DNA from: Candidatus Omnitrophota bacterium
Lineage (GTDB): Bacteria; Omnitrophota; Gorgyraeia; JABMRN01
DNA: 17,861 nucleotides
Direction: 5' to 3'
Assembly (NCBI GenBank): GCA_028702395.1
Contig: JAQVOV010000020.1
Span: forward strand, 1-17,861
The notes under the pieces were generated by a model. That model was not told the origin of the DNA and ran no database searches. It saw only the letters and a list, made by a program, of their open reading frames with translations. The stretch's first letter is position 1. Each line of letters opens with the position of its first letter. A program made the position numbers and the translations under genes. Shown piece after piece: positions 6,442 to 12,876 of the stretch.

Positions 6442-6798
6442 ATGGCTACACCAATAGAAAAAATAAAAACTAAAAGGGCAGAAGCTTTGAATAGGATCAT
6501 CAGTAAAGGTTATTTATCTACAAAAAGAGTTTATGTTGGTATGGCGACCTGTGAGATCGCCGCAGGTTCAAAAGAGGTTATGGCAGTTTTCAAAGAGAAC
6601 ATCAATAATGGGTTAACAGATGTCTATTTAAGTCAAAAAGGATGTGCCGGAAGATGCAATCTCGAACCAACTGTTGAAGTTATCGAAGAAGGTAAGATCC
6701 CTGTTAAGTATGGGAAAGTAACACCAGATATGGCTAAAGAAATAATTGAAAAACACCTCAAAAAAGGTGAGATCATTGACGAATGGGTCATTAAATAA
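6442..6798 (+). CDS. hndB: Thioredoxin-like [2Fe-2S] ferredoxin, HndB-like hydrogenase subunit
   Basis: A 118-aa thioredoxin-like ferredoxin. The segment VGMATCEIAAGS (32-43) and GCAGRCNLEP (67-76) align with the [2Fe-2S] domain of NuoE-type proteins. Only three cysteines are visible (C37, C68, C72); the first of the usual four is Gly, and C37 is displaced by one position, which as I recall is a feature of HndB proteins. In the Desulfovibrio HndABCD complex this subunit accompanies the NAD-binding flavoprotein and the hydrogenase. Here it lies 14 nt before hndC with a good AAGGAAAGGG leader, so it is a member of the same complex. Whether it binds a cluster with three cysteines plus another ligand, or is structural, is not clear. 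Confidence 0.8.
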   Translation: MATPIEKIKTKRAEALNRIISKGYLSTKRVYVGMATCEIAAGSKEVMAVFKENINNGLTDVYLSQKGCAGRCNLEPTVEVIEEGKIPVKYGKVTPDMAKEIIEKHLKKGEIIDEWVIK

Positions 6799-6812
6799 AT
6801 AGAGAGGCAAAA

Positions 6813-8621
6813 ATGAAAAAAAGAAATGTTAGAGCAGAAAAAACTATAACTTTTTGCAATGGTCCTGGATGTATGCATTTGGAATCCACTAAGATCATAG
6901 ATGCTTTAAAACAGGAATTACAAAAACGGGATCTTTCCTATAAAGATGTAAAAATAACTATATCAGGATGTTTGGGAATGTGTGAACAAGGACCTATAGT
7001 CATTGTAAATCCAGGATATATTATTTATGGAAAAGTAAAACTATCAGATGTTTCCCAGATAGTAGAAGAACACATAATCAAGAATAAACCTGTTGTACGT
7101 TTGACAATAGAGCAGAATCATTTGTATAACAGATTTTTCAGGGTGTTCGGAGATATTGATTTTTTCGGAAAACAAATGCGTATAGCTCTTAGGAACTGCG
7201 GAATAATAGATCCTGAAAATATAGATGATTACCTGTCTGTACGCGGATATGAAGCCTTGGCAAAAGTACTTACTGATCTTACCCCTGAACAGGTCATTGA
7301 ACAGATAAAAATATCAGGCCTAAGAGGTCGGGGAGGAGCAGGTTTTCCTACAGGGTTAAAATGGGAATTTACCAGAAAAGCAGCAGGTGATGTGAAATAC
7401 GTAATTTGTAATGCTGATGAAGGTGATCCCGGAGCTTTTATGGATAGAAGTGCAATTGAAGGAGATCCTCATTCAGTTATTGAAGGGATAATCATAGGCG
7501 GGTATGCCATTGGAGCAACAGAAGGAAAAGTTTATATAAGGGCAGAATATCCCCTTGCTATAAAACGCCTTGAAAAAGCAATTAAAGATGCAAGAGAGCA
7601 TGGTTTTCTTGGCAAAAATATTTTAGGGACTGATTTTTCATTCGATATTGAAATAAGACTTGGTGCAGGGGCTTTTGTTTGCGGAGAAGAAACAGCTCTT
7701 ATTCATTCCATTGAAGGTTCAAGAGGAATGCCTAGACCAAGACCTCCGTTTCCGTCGGTTTCAGGGCTTTTCGGAAAACCTACACTTATTAATAATGTTG
7801 AAACATGGACAAATATCCCTGTTATTATTTTAGATGGTGCAAAATGGTTCAGTTCTATTGGTACAGAGAAAAGTAAAGGAACAAAGGTCTTTGCTGTTGC
7901 CGGAAAAATTAAAAATACAGGATTAGTTGAAGTTCCAATGGGAACAACTTTAAGGGAAATAGTCTATGATATCGGAGGAGGTATACCGAACGGAAAAAAA
8001 TTCAAAGCCATTCAAACAGGAGGTCCTTCAGGAGGATGTCTTCCTGAAGCTTATTTGGATGTTCCGGTCGATTATGAATCTTTATCTAAAGCAGGTTCTA
8101 TAATGGGTTCAGGTGGTATGATAGTTATTGATGAAGATTCCTGTATGGTCAATATTGCCAGATTCTTTTTGGAATTTACACAGAATGAGTCTTGTGGTAA
8201 ATGCACTCCTTGCAGAGAAGGCACAAAACGAATGTTGGAAATACTTACAAGAATAGTTGAAGGAAAAGGACAGTCAGGTGATATAGAGAAGCTTGAAAGA
8301 TTGGGAGAAACTATAAAAAAAGCATCTTTGTGCGGACTTGGGCAATCAGCGCCAAATCCTGTTCTTAGCACGATAAAAAATTTCAGACATGAATATGAAG
8401 AGCATATAAACGATAAAAAGTGTACAGCAGGAGAATGTCAGGCATTATTGTCTTATACAATAAGTGATAAGTGTATAGGCTGTACTGCGTGTAAAAAGGT
8501 CTGTCCGGTAAATGCTATCACAGGGCAAGTTAAGAATAAGCATATTATAGATCAACAGAAATGTATTAAATGCGGGCAATGTGTGCAAGCATGTAAGTTT
8601 GATGCAATTGTTAAGGGTTAA
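6813..8621 (+). CDS. hndC: NAD(H)-linked flavoprotein subunit of electron-bifurcating [FeFe]-hydrogenase (HndC/HydB, NuoF-like)
   Basis: A 602-aa soluble protein with four modules in order. Residues ~10-80: thioredoxin-like [2Fe-2S] domain with C15, C20, C53, C57. Residues ~168-320: FMN/NADH core with GLRGRGGAGFPTGLKW, CNADEGDPGAF and CGEETAL. Residues ~355-440: SLBB region. Residues ~450-520: NuoF-type [4Fe-4S] site C461-x2-C464-x2-C467 and C507. The C-terminal extension has H531/C537/C542, which in HydB proteins I recall as part of a zinc hinge, then two ferredoxin [4Fe-4S] sites (C554-C564 and C584-C594). It passes electrons between NAD(H), ferredoxin and the hydrogenase subunit in the cytoplasm. 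The full extension is typical of bifurcating enzymes. A repeat island, not a tight junction, follows the stop codon. Confidence 0.95.
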   Translation: MKKRNVRAEKTITFCNGPGCMHLESTKIIDALKQELQKRDLSYKDVKITISGCLGMCEQGPIVIVNPGYIIYGKVKLSDVSQIVEEHIIKNKPVVRLTIEQNHLYNRFFRVFGDIDFFGKQMRIALRNCGIIDPENIDDYLSVRGYEALAKVLTDLTPEQVIEQIKISGLRGRGGAGFPTGLKWEFTRKAAGDVKYVICNADEGDPGAFMDRSAIEGDPHSVIEGIIIGGYAIGATEGKVYIRAEYPLAIKRLEKAIKDAREHGFLGKNILGTDFSFDIEIRLGAGAFVCGEETALIHSIEGSRGMPRPRPPFPSVSGLFGKPTLINNVETWTNIPVIILDGAKWFSSIGTEKSKGTKVFAVAGKIKNTGLVEVPMGTTLREIVYDIGGGIPNGKKFKAIQTGGPSGGCLPEAYLDVPVDYESLSKAGSIMGSGGMIVIDEDSCMVNIARFFLEFTQNESCGKCTPCREGTKRMLEILTRIVEGKGQSGDIEKLERLGETIKKASLCGLGQSAPNPVLSTIKNFRHEYEEHINDKKCTAGECQALLSYTISDKCIGCTACKKVCPVNAITGQVKNKHIIDQQKCIKCGQCVQACKFDAIVKG

Positions 8622-8715
8622 TAGGAGTTCGTGACTAGTTACTAGAATAAATTTATTTAAAGATATATGGCGTTAATAGGAATTTGTGACTAGAGACTAG
8701 AAACTAGTGACTAGC
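8617..8715. repeat. GACTAGA heptamer repeats and 22-nt direct repeat
   Basis: A 22-nt segment GTTAATAGGA-N-TT-N-GTGACTAG occurs at 8617-8638 and 8672-8693 (20 of 22 identical); the first copy overlaps the hndC stop codon. Each copy runs into a heptamer array: GACTAGT-TACTAGA at 8633-8646, and GACTAGA-GACTAGA-AACTAGT-GACTAGC at 8688-8715. The second array runs directly into the palindrome at 8715-8734. Confidence 0.75.
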
Positions 8716-8734
8716 CTGCCTGCCGGCAGGCAGG
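8715..8734. repeat. Perfect 20-nt GC-rich palindrome
   Basis: CCTGCCTGCC-GGCAGGCAGG is self-complementary over all 20 bases and fully GC-rich in an AT-rich neighbourhood. It could form a cruciform or strong RNA hairpin between hndC and hndD. Confidence 0.85.
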
Positions 8735-8750
8735 TTATTAGTGTGAGTGG
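8734..8750. repeat. 17-nt direct repeat, copy 1
   Basis: GTTATTAGTGTGAGTGG, identical to 8903-8919. The two copies bracket two palindromic elements, and weaker similarity continues for ~15 nt after each copy (both reach a CTGG). Confidence 0.8.
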
Positions 8751-8769
8751 TGGAACGTCCTGGATGTAG

Positions 8770-8789
8770 GGAACAGGCATGCCTGTTCC
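8770..8789. repeat. Perfect 20-nt palindrome with CAGG/CCTG core
   Basis: GGAACAGG-CATG-CCTGTTCC is fully self-complementary, with the same CAGG...CCTG heart as the hairpins at 2945-3025. Confidence 0.8.
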
Positions 8790-8837
8790 TCTAACAAAAA
8801 AGATAAAAGGAATGAATGTCCTTAAAAAAACGGTAAA

Positions 8838-8893
8838 GACTGTCATCCCGGTTTTGCCAGCTATCAAGCTGGCAAATACCGGGATCTAGAGTC
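8838..8893. repeat. Large inverted repeat (CCCGG...CCGGG element)
   Basis: ATCCCGG (8845-8851) pairs with CCGGGAT (8879-8885), TTTGCCAGC with GCTGGCAAA inside, one bulged base, loop TATCAA; outer GACT (8838-8841) and AGTC (8890-8893) also match. It resembles TCATCCCGG/CCGGGATCTAGAGTC miniature elements that I recall from several unrelated bacteria. Confidence 0.75.
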
Positions 8894-8902
8894 CAAATAA
8901 AT

Positions 8903-8919
8903 GTTATTAGTGTGAGTGG
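8903..8919. repeat. 17-nt direct repeat, copy 2
   Basis: Identical to 8734-8750. Together with copy 1 it brackets the palindromes at 8770 and 8838, as if a composite unit had inserted or duplicated. Confidence 0.8.
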
Positions 8920-8939
8920 AAGAGGGTTCTGGAAATAGT

Positions 8940-8958
8940 TTCTAAACTGAGTTTAGGA
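8940..8958. repeat. Short hairpin upstream of hndD
   Basis: CTAAAC-TGA-GTTTAG, six base pairs extendable by two, about 55 nt before the hndD start. I see no convincing promoter or Rex site in 8940-9012. Confidence 0.45.
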
Positions 8959-9012
8959 CGATCCACAACACACACAAATAACAGATAACTAATTTATAAA
9001 ACGGGAGAAAAA

Positions 9013-10788
9013 ATGAAACCAAAAATCAAGATACTAGTTAATGACAAAGAATATCAAGTTGATGCAGATCAAACGATCATGCATGCTTTGGATTCTCTTG
9101 GGTTTAAAATACCAAGATTATGTTATCATCCAAAACTTTCAATAGAAGGTGCGTGTCGAGTGTGTATAGTTGAGGTGGAAGGTATAAAAAACTTTGTAGC
9201 ATCATGTTCTTATCCGATAGCGGATAACATGAAAATAAGAACGAATACAAAGGAATTACGACGTGCCAGACGTGACATTGTTGAGCTTATACTGGATAAC
9301 CATCCTGAAGATTGTCATACTTGTGAAAGGGACGGTATTTGTGAACTTCAGCGACTTGCTTATGCTATGGGAATAAGAAAAAGACATTTTCAAGGAGAAA
9401 AAAAGAAATATGAGAAAGATATTTCAGGTGAAGCCGTTATACGTGATCCTGAAAAATGTATCCTTTGCGGAAGATGTGTTCGTATGTGTGAAGAACTGCA
9501 AAGGGTCAATGCTTTGAGATATGCTCATAGAGGGTTTAACACAGTAGTTATGCCGGCATATAACATGTCTTTTAAAGACAGCGTATGTACAGGGTGCGGG
9601 CAATGTATAAATGTTTGCCCAACAGCTGCATTTGTTGAAAAGAATTATACACAGGAACTTTTTGAAAAACTTAATGATGATAGTATAATTAAAATAGCAC
9701 ACGTAGCTCCATCAGTAAGAGCAGCAATAGGCGAAGCTTTTGATATACCTCCAGGAAAAGCCATGGAAGGTGAAGTGGCTGCAGCTTTAAAAAAACTTGG
9801 ATTTGATTATGTTTTTGACACTCAATTTTCTGCAGATCTTACGATCATGGAAGAAGCAAATGAGTTTTTGGAAAGAGTTCAAGGTAAAGGTAAGCTTCCG
9901 ATGATAACATCCTGTTCAAGTGCATGGATGAAATGTGTTGAACAATTTTATCCTGAGCTATTGGATAATGTGTCTACCTGTAAATCTCCTATGTCAATGA
10001 TGGGCTCAATGATAAAGACCTATTTTGCTAAGAAAATGAAAATAGATCCTAAGAAAATATTCTCTGTTGGAGTGATGTGTTGTACTGCAAAAAAATATGA
10101 AGCATCCAGACCTGAGCTTCGGATAGAAGATATGGATCCTACAGATCTGGTAGTTACGACTAGGGAAGTAGCATGGATGATAAAATCAGCAGGCATAGAT
10201 TTTTGCAATATTAAGCCTGAACAATTTGATAATCCTATGGGTATTTCATCAGGTGCAGGTGCTATTTTTGGTGTTACAGGAGGAGTGATGGAAGCTGCAA
10301 TAAGAACAGCTTATGAGCTTTTGACAGGTGAAACCCTTATGAATATCGAAGTTAATGATATAAGGGGTTTTAAAGGAATAAGAGAAGGTAAGATCATTAT
10401 GGATGGTAAAGAGATACGAGTAGCTGTTGCACACGGATTAGGCAATGCTGCAGATCTTCTTGATGTAGTTAAAAAAGATCCTAATAAATATCATTTTATT
10501 GAGATCATGGGTTGTCCTGGAGGCTGTATAGGAGGAGGGGGACAGCCTTATGCAAGTTCTAACTCTGTGCCGTTAGATGAGGAGATCCTTAAAAAAAGAG
10601 CAGAGGCATTGTATAATTTGGATAGATCAAAAGTCATAAGGAGATCTCATGAGAATCCGGATGTGCAGAGGATATACAAAGAGTTTCTTGGAAGACCTTT
10701 GAGCGCAGTTTCTCATAAACTTTTACACACACATTATAGTAAAAAAGAACCTAAAGGAATAATCCCTAAACATATTAAATCAAGATAA
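9013..10788 (+). CDS. hndD: [FeFe]-hydrogenase catalytic subunit (HndD/HydA type)
   Basis: A 591-aa protein. In order: a plant-type [2Fe-2S] domain (C37, C48, C51, C65), a His-Cys3 [4Fe-4S] site (H97, C101, C104, C110), a two-cluster ferredoxin domain (C149-C159 and C192-C202), the H-cluster domain (~225-515), and a C-terminal small-subunit region (~520-575). It reduces protons to H2 with electrons from NADH and ferredoxin through HndC. The three H-cluster loops are L1 TSCSSAW (299-305), L2 MCCTAKK (355-361) and L3 IEIMGCPGGCIGGGG (C501, C505). L1 has Ser where most have a second Cys, and L2 has Cys for the conserved Pro; C323 in STCKSP may compensate as ligand. ATG 9013 has a GGGAG ribosome site. 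It probably needs HydEFG maturases encoded elsewhere. Confidence 0.95.
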   Translation: MKPKIKILVNDKEYQVDADQTIMHALDSLGFKIPRLCYHPKLSIEGACRVCIVEVEGIKNFVASCSYPIADNMKIRTNTKELRRARRDIVELILDNHPEDCHTCERDGICELQRLAYAMGIRKRHFQGEKKKYEKDISGEAVIRDPEKCILCGRCVRMCEELQRVNALRYAHRGFNTVVMPAYNMSFKDSVCTGCGQCINVCPTAAFVEKNYTQELFEKLNDDSIIKIAHVAPSVRAAIGEAFDIPPGKAMEGEVAAALKKLGFDYVFDTQFSADLTIMEEANEFLERVQGKGKLPMITSCSSAWMKCVEQFYPELLDNVSTCKSPMSMMGSMIKTYFAKKMKIDPKKIFSVGVMCCTAKKYEASRPELRIEDMDPTDLVVTTREVAWMIKSAGIDFCNIKPEQFDNPMGISSGAGAIFGVTGGVMEAAIRTAYELLTGETLMNIEVNDIRGFKGIREGKIIMDGKEIRVAVAHGLGNAADLLDVVKKDPNKYHFIEIMGCPGGCIGGGGQPYASSNSVPLDEEILKKRAEALYNLDRSKVIRRSHENPDVQRIYKEFLGRPLSAVSHKLLHTHYSKKEPKGIIPKHIKSR

Positions 10789-10799
10789 TGGAGGAAGAT

Positions 10800-11288
10800 A
10801 TGGTAGCAACAGACGATAATAAATTGCAGGAACTTAAAAGTTATATGGATATATGTAAAGAGAAAGAATATCCTGATTCTCAGCTTATAGCAATACTTCA
10901 TAAAGCACAGGCACTTTACGGATATTTAAAACGTGAGACAATGGATGAAATAGCTGTTCATATGAATATTCCAACGGCACACATATGGGGAGTGGCGACA
11001 TTTTATCATTACTTTAATTTAAAGCCAGTTGGAAAACATATTATTTCTGTGTGTTTAGGCACAGCTTGTTATGTTAAAGGCGCAGGGAAAATATTGGATG
11101 CTATAAAGCGGCATCTCAATATAGAAGTGGGAGAAACTACAGAGGATAAGATCTTTACTTTGCAGGAAGCACGCTGTTTAGGTGCATGCGGGATAGCTCC
11201 TGTTATCATGATAGATGAAAAAATATATGGAGAGCTAAACGAAGCAAAAACAATAGAATTACTTAAGAAATATGAAAAAATTCAATAA
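10800..11288 (+). CDS. hndA: NuoE-like [2Fe-2S] subunit of the hydrogenase (HndA/HydC)
   Basis: A 162-aa NuoE-type protein. An N-terminal helical part (~5-75, with the family run IWGVATFYHYF at 62-72) precedes a thioredoxin-like [2Fe-2S] domain with the complete four-cysteine set: C85-x4-C90 in CLGTACYVKGA and C126-x3-C130 in RCLGACG. It docks on the NuoF-like flavoprotein and is standard in trimeric bifurcating hydrogenases. An ATG at 10788 overlaps the hndD stop codon, but GGAGGA at 10790-10795 is correctly placed for the in-frame ATG at 10800, which I chose. Tight coupling to hndD indicates translation of the two as a pair. After its stop, 11289-11519 holds AT-rich sequence with no clear terminator or promoter. 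Confidence 0.93.
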   Translation: MVATDDNKLQELKSYMDICKEKEYPDSQLIAILHKAQALYGYLKRETMDEIAVHMNIPTAHIWGVATFYHYFNLKPVGKHIISVCLGTACYVKGAGKILDAIKRHLNIEVGETTEDKIFTLQEARCLGACGIAPVIMIDEKIYGELNEAKTIELLKKYEKIQ

Positions 11289-11519
11289 ATTATATAGGAA
11301 AAGGGGTTTGAATTTTTAGAAGAATAGAGAATATTAAAAAAACTAATTAAAGAACTGCTGTGTAATATTTATTAAAGAGAATAGAAGGGTTTACTATCGT
11401 AAAGTGATAAAATAAATTTCCGATATCATTTTGAATTATATATTCGTATGATATTTTATTTATGTACTCAATGCTGTGCTCGCCAGGGAAAAATATTGCG
11501 AGTTATAAGGAGGAATATT

Positions 11520-11906
11520 GTGGCAGAGAAAATATTGATAGTTGATGATGATGCTGATTTCAGAGAAGCGATAACAACATTGCTTGAAGCAAAAGGTTAT
11601 AAGATCATAGTAGCTGAGAATGGGCAGGAAGGTTATCAAAAAGCCCATGCAGAAAATCCAAATCTTATGCTTTTAGATGTAATGATGACGAATAAAACAG
11701 AAGGTTTTGATGTTGCCAAAAAAATAGCACAAGATCCAGCAACAAAAAATATCCCGGTCATAATGACTACAGGTATAAGAAAAGACATGAATCTTCCATT
11801 TGGTTTTGAGCCAAACGAACAATGGCTTCCAGTTAGAGCTGTTATTGAAAAACCTGTTAAACCTGATGTTCTGTTAGCTGAAGTAGAAAAAAATATCAGA
11901 AAGTAA
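11520..11906 (+). CDS. Single-domain response regulator next to the hydrogenase
   Basis: A 128-aa receiver domain starting at GTG 11520, preceded by a strong AAGGAGG (11507-11513); the upstream in-frame ATG at 11448 would add 24 residues with no receiver character and has no ribosome site. Key residues: acidic D9-D11, phospho-acceptor D53 in LLDVMM, switch Thr in IMTTG, and the Lys in EKPVKP. There is no output domain. An insertion-like stretch (GFEPNEQWLP) lies before the last helix. It follows the hydrogenase genes after a 231-nt gap. Stand-alone receivers of this type near [FeFe]-hydrogenases probably act by protein contact; the Cache kinase in the same cluster is the obvious phosphate donor, but that is inference. 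Confidence 0.88.
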   Translation: MAEKILIVDDDADFREAITTLLEAKGYKIIVAENGQEGYQKAHAENPNLMLLDVMMTNKTEGFDVAKKIAQDPATKNIPVIMTTGIRKDMNLPFGFEPNEQWLPVRAVIEKPVKPDVLLAEVEKNIRK

Positions 11907-11913
11907 GAGTTTT

Positions 11914-11948
11914 CAGCTGTCAGCAATCAGCTATCAGCCTTCAGCTAT
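11914..11948. repeat. CAGCTAT heptamer tandem array (five units)
   Basis: CAGCTGT, CAGCAAT, CAGCTAT, CAGCCTT, CAGCTAT in unbroken 7-nt register, starting 8 nt after the receiver gene's stop. It has the same period as the GACTAGA array at 8688-8715 but a different unit. Confidence 0.8.
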
Positions 11949-11982
11949 AGGAATGTCCTAAATAGACTTACGTTTGAAAAGT

Positions 11983-12082
11983 TGGGGCCTGGCCCCAGGC
12001 ATGTGGAGAAGTGCCCCTGCCTACACAGAGAAGTGCCTCCAGCAAGTAAAACAGTAACATAAGAGCTGAAAGGTAAAACCCC
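11983..12082. repeat. Interspersed repeat module A, copy 2
   Basis: Same layout as copies at 2843 and 12103, but the opening palindrome is GGGGCC-T-GGCCCC (11984-11996) in place of AGACC-T-GGTCT. The two GAGAAGTG sub-repeats follow, then AGTAAAACAGT and GTAAAACCCC. Confidence 0.7.
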
Positions 12083-12102
12083 AGTTTTGAAAATCTTAAA
12101 TC

Positions 12103-12183
12103 TTTAGACCTGGTCTAAAGCATGTGGAGAAGTGGTCCTGGCTTATGTGTAGAAGTGCTTCCAACACGTAAAATATCAATATA
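12103..12183. repeat. Interspersed repeat module A, copy 3
   Basis: Opens with the perfect 17-nt palindrome TTTAGACC-T-GGTCTAAA (12103-12119). The ~60 nt from TTAGACC to GTGCTTCCA match copy 1 at all but a few positions. It runs into module B copy 2. Confidence 0.75.
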
Positions 12184-12192
12184 CTCGCCAAA

Positions 12193-12246
12193 ATATAAAA
12201 CCCCAGTTTATGAGCTGAGCGCAGCTCGAAGCTCGTGTCTCGAAGC
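12193..12246. repeat. Interspersed repeat module B, copy 2
   Basis: ATATAAAACCCCAG then TTATGAGCTG; GAGCTG (12212-12217) pairs with CAGCTC (12222-12227) around AGCG. It matches copy 1 at 2731 but with a different hairpin stem. Confidence 0.6.
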
Positions 12247-12281
12247 AATTGTACTTTGGGTAAAGTTTTTTCTAAATAGTA

Positions 12282-12310
12282 TTGACACGAAAAGCTTTCT
12301 CATGTATACT
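12282..12310 (+). promoter_or_regulatory. Sigma70-type promoter of the Fur-family gene
   Basis: A perfect -35 TTGACA (12282-12287) and -10 TATACT (12305-12310) with a 17-base spacer. The boxes and spacing are the same as in the rex promoter. Confidence 0.85.
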
Positions 12311-12312
12311 GT

Positions 12313-12330
12313 AAATGGAAACCATTTTCA
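12313..12330. promoter_or_regulatory. Fur-family box 1, over the transcription start
   Basis: AAATGGAAA-CC-ATTTTCA begins three bases after the -10 box and so covers the start point, an ideal place for repression. It matches box 2 at 12838-12855 in 16 of 18 positions. Confidence 0.75.
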
Positions 12331-12343
12331 ATAAGGAGGCAGT

Positions 12344-12820
12344 ATGCGCCAAAGGCACTGTAATAGACCAGGGGGATGGCAAGGGAAACTTCGTGGTTGC
12401 GGATATCGTATTACCATTGGAAGAGAAGCTATTTTAGATGTTCTGACAAAGTATAAAGACAAACACTTAAGTGCTGAAGATATATATTTGAAAGTTCATT
12501 CGATATATTCTGATATTGGGCTTACAAGTGTTTATAGGACGTTGGATATGTTGATTTCCATGGGGATGGTCTCTAAATTTGACTTTGGTGATGGCAGAGC
12601 AAGATATGAAATTGCCGGAGAAGGTCAAAAAGAAGATCATCATCATCATCTGGTTTGCACGATCTGCAAGCGTGTTATTAATTATAATGATTTTATTGAC
12701 GAAGAACTTCAGCTGATCAATAAAACAGAAAAAAGTTTATCAGAAAAACATAAATTTGAAATAAGATCACATCTTGTTCAATTTTACGGCATTTGTGATA
12801 AATGTAAAAAGAAAAAGTAA
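12344..12820 (+). CDS. Fur-family metal-dependent transcriptional regulator
   Basis: A 158-aa protein with good AAGGAGG at 12333-12339. The winged helix occupies ~20-90 with the recognition helix in GLTSVYRTLDML (59-70). The dimerisation/metal part has HHHH (99-102), C105-x2-C108 and C151-x2-C154 for the structural zinc, plus H136 and H143 as further metal ligands. The N-terminus has an unusual ~20-residue Arg/Gly/Cys-rich lead (CNRPGGWQGKLRGCGYR). Members sense Fe, Zn, Mn or peroxide; the residues seen do not separate these. Because its box recurs before the next gene cluster, which is full of Fe-S and metal-cofactor proteins, iron is the best guess. It likely represses itself and the genes downstream. 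Confidence 0.92.
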   Translation: MRQRHCNRPGGWQGKLRGCGYRITIGREAILDVLTKYKDKHLSAEDIYLKVHSIYSDIGLTSVYRTLDMLISMGMVSKFDFGDGRARYEIAGEGQKEDHHHHLVCTICKRVINYNDFIDEELQLINKTEKSLSEKHKFEIRSHLVQFYGICDKCKKKK

Positions 12821-12835
12821 AAATTTTTTTGTTCG

Positions 12836-12860
12836 TTAAATGGAAATGATTTTCATTTAA
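12836..12860. promoter_or_regulatory. Fur-family box 2, near-perfect 25-nt palindrome
   Basis: TTAAATGGAAAT-G-ATTTTCATTTAA: 11 of 12 arm positions are complementary. It lies 16 nt before the ATG of the DUF5320-like gene and shares its core with box 1. No strong promoter is visible in the 55-nt gap, so it may control read-through or a promoter inside the Fur gene's end. Confidence 0.75.
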
Positions 12861-12876
12861 AAAAAGGAGGTGTGAT

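Noticed and set aside
8072..8371. 99-aa minus-strand open frame
   Set aside because: Antisense to the NuoF-like [4Fe-4S] region of hndC, which is strongly conserved on the + strand.
8633..8715. CRISPR array
   Set aside because: The units are 7-nt tandems without spacers of uniform size, and no cas gene is present.
11448..11519. Upstream ATG start for the receiver protein
   Set aside because: The added 24 residues have no receiver character; GTG 11520 has a strong AAGGAGG at the right distance.
11289..11519. Promoter or terminator between hndA and the receiver gene
   Set aside because: Only AT-rich sequence with poor -10-like boxes and no paired -35 at proper spacing; no hairpin with a U-run.
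12122..12334. 70-aa + strand open frame before the Fur-family gene
   Set aside because: It runs through repeat modules A and B and the Fur promoter, without a ribosome site. A chance frame.
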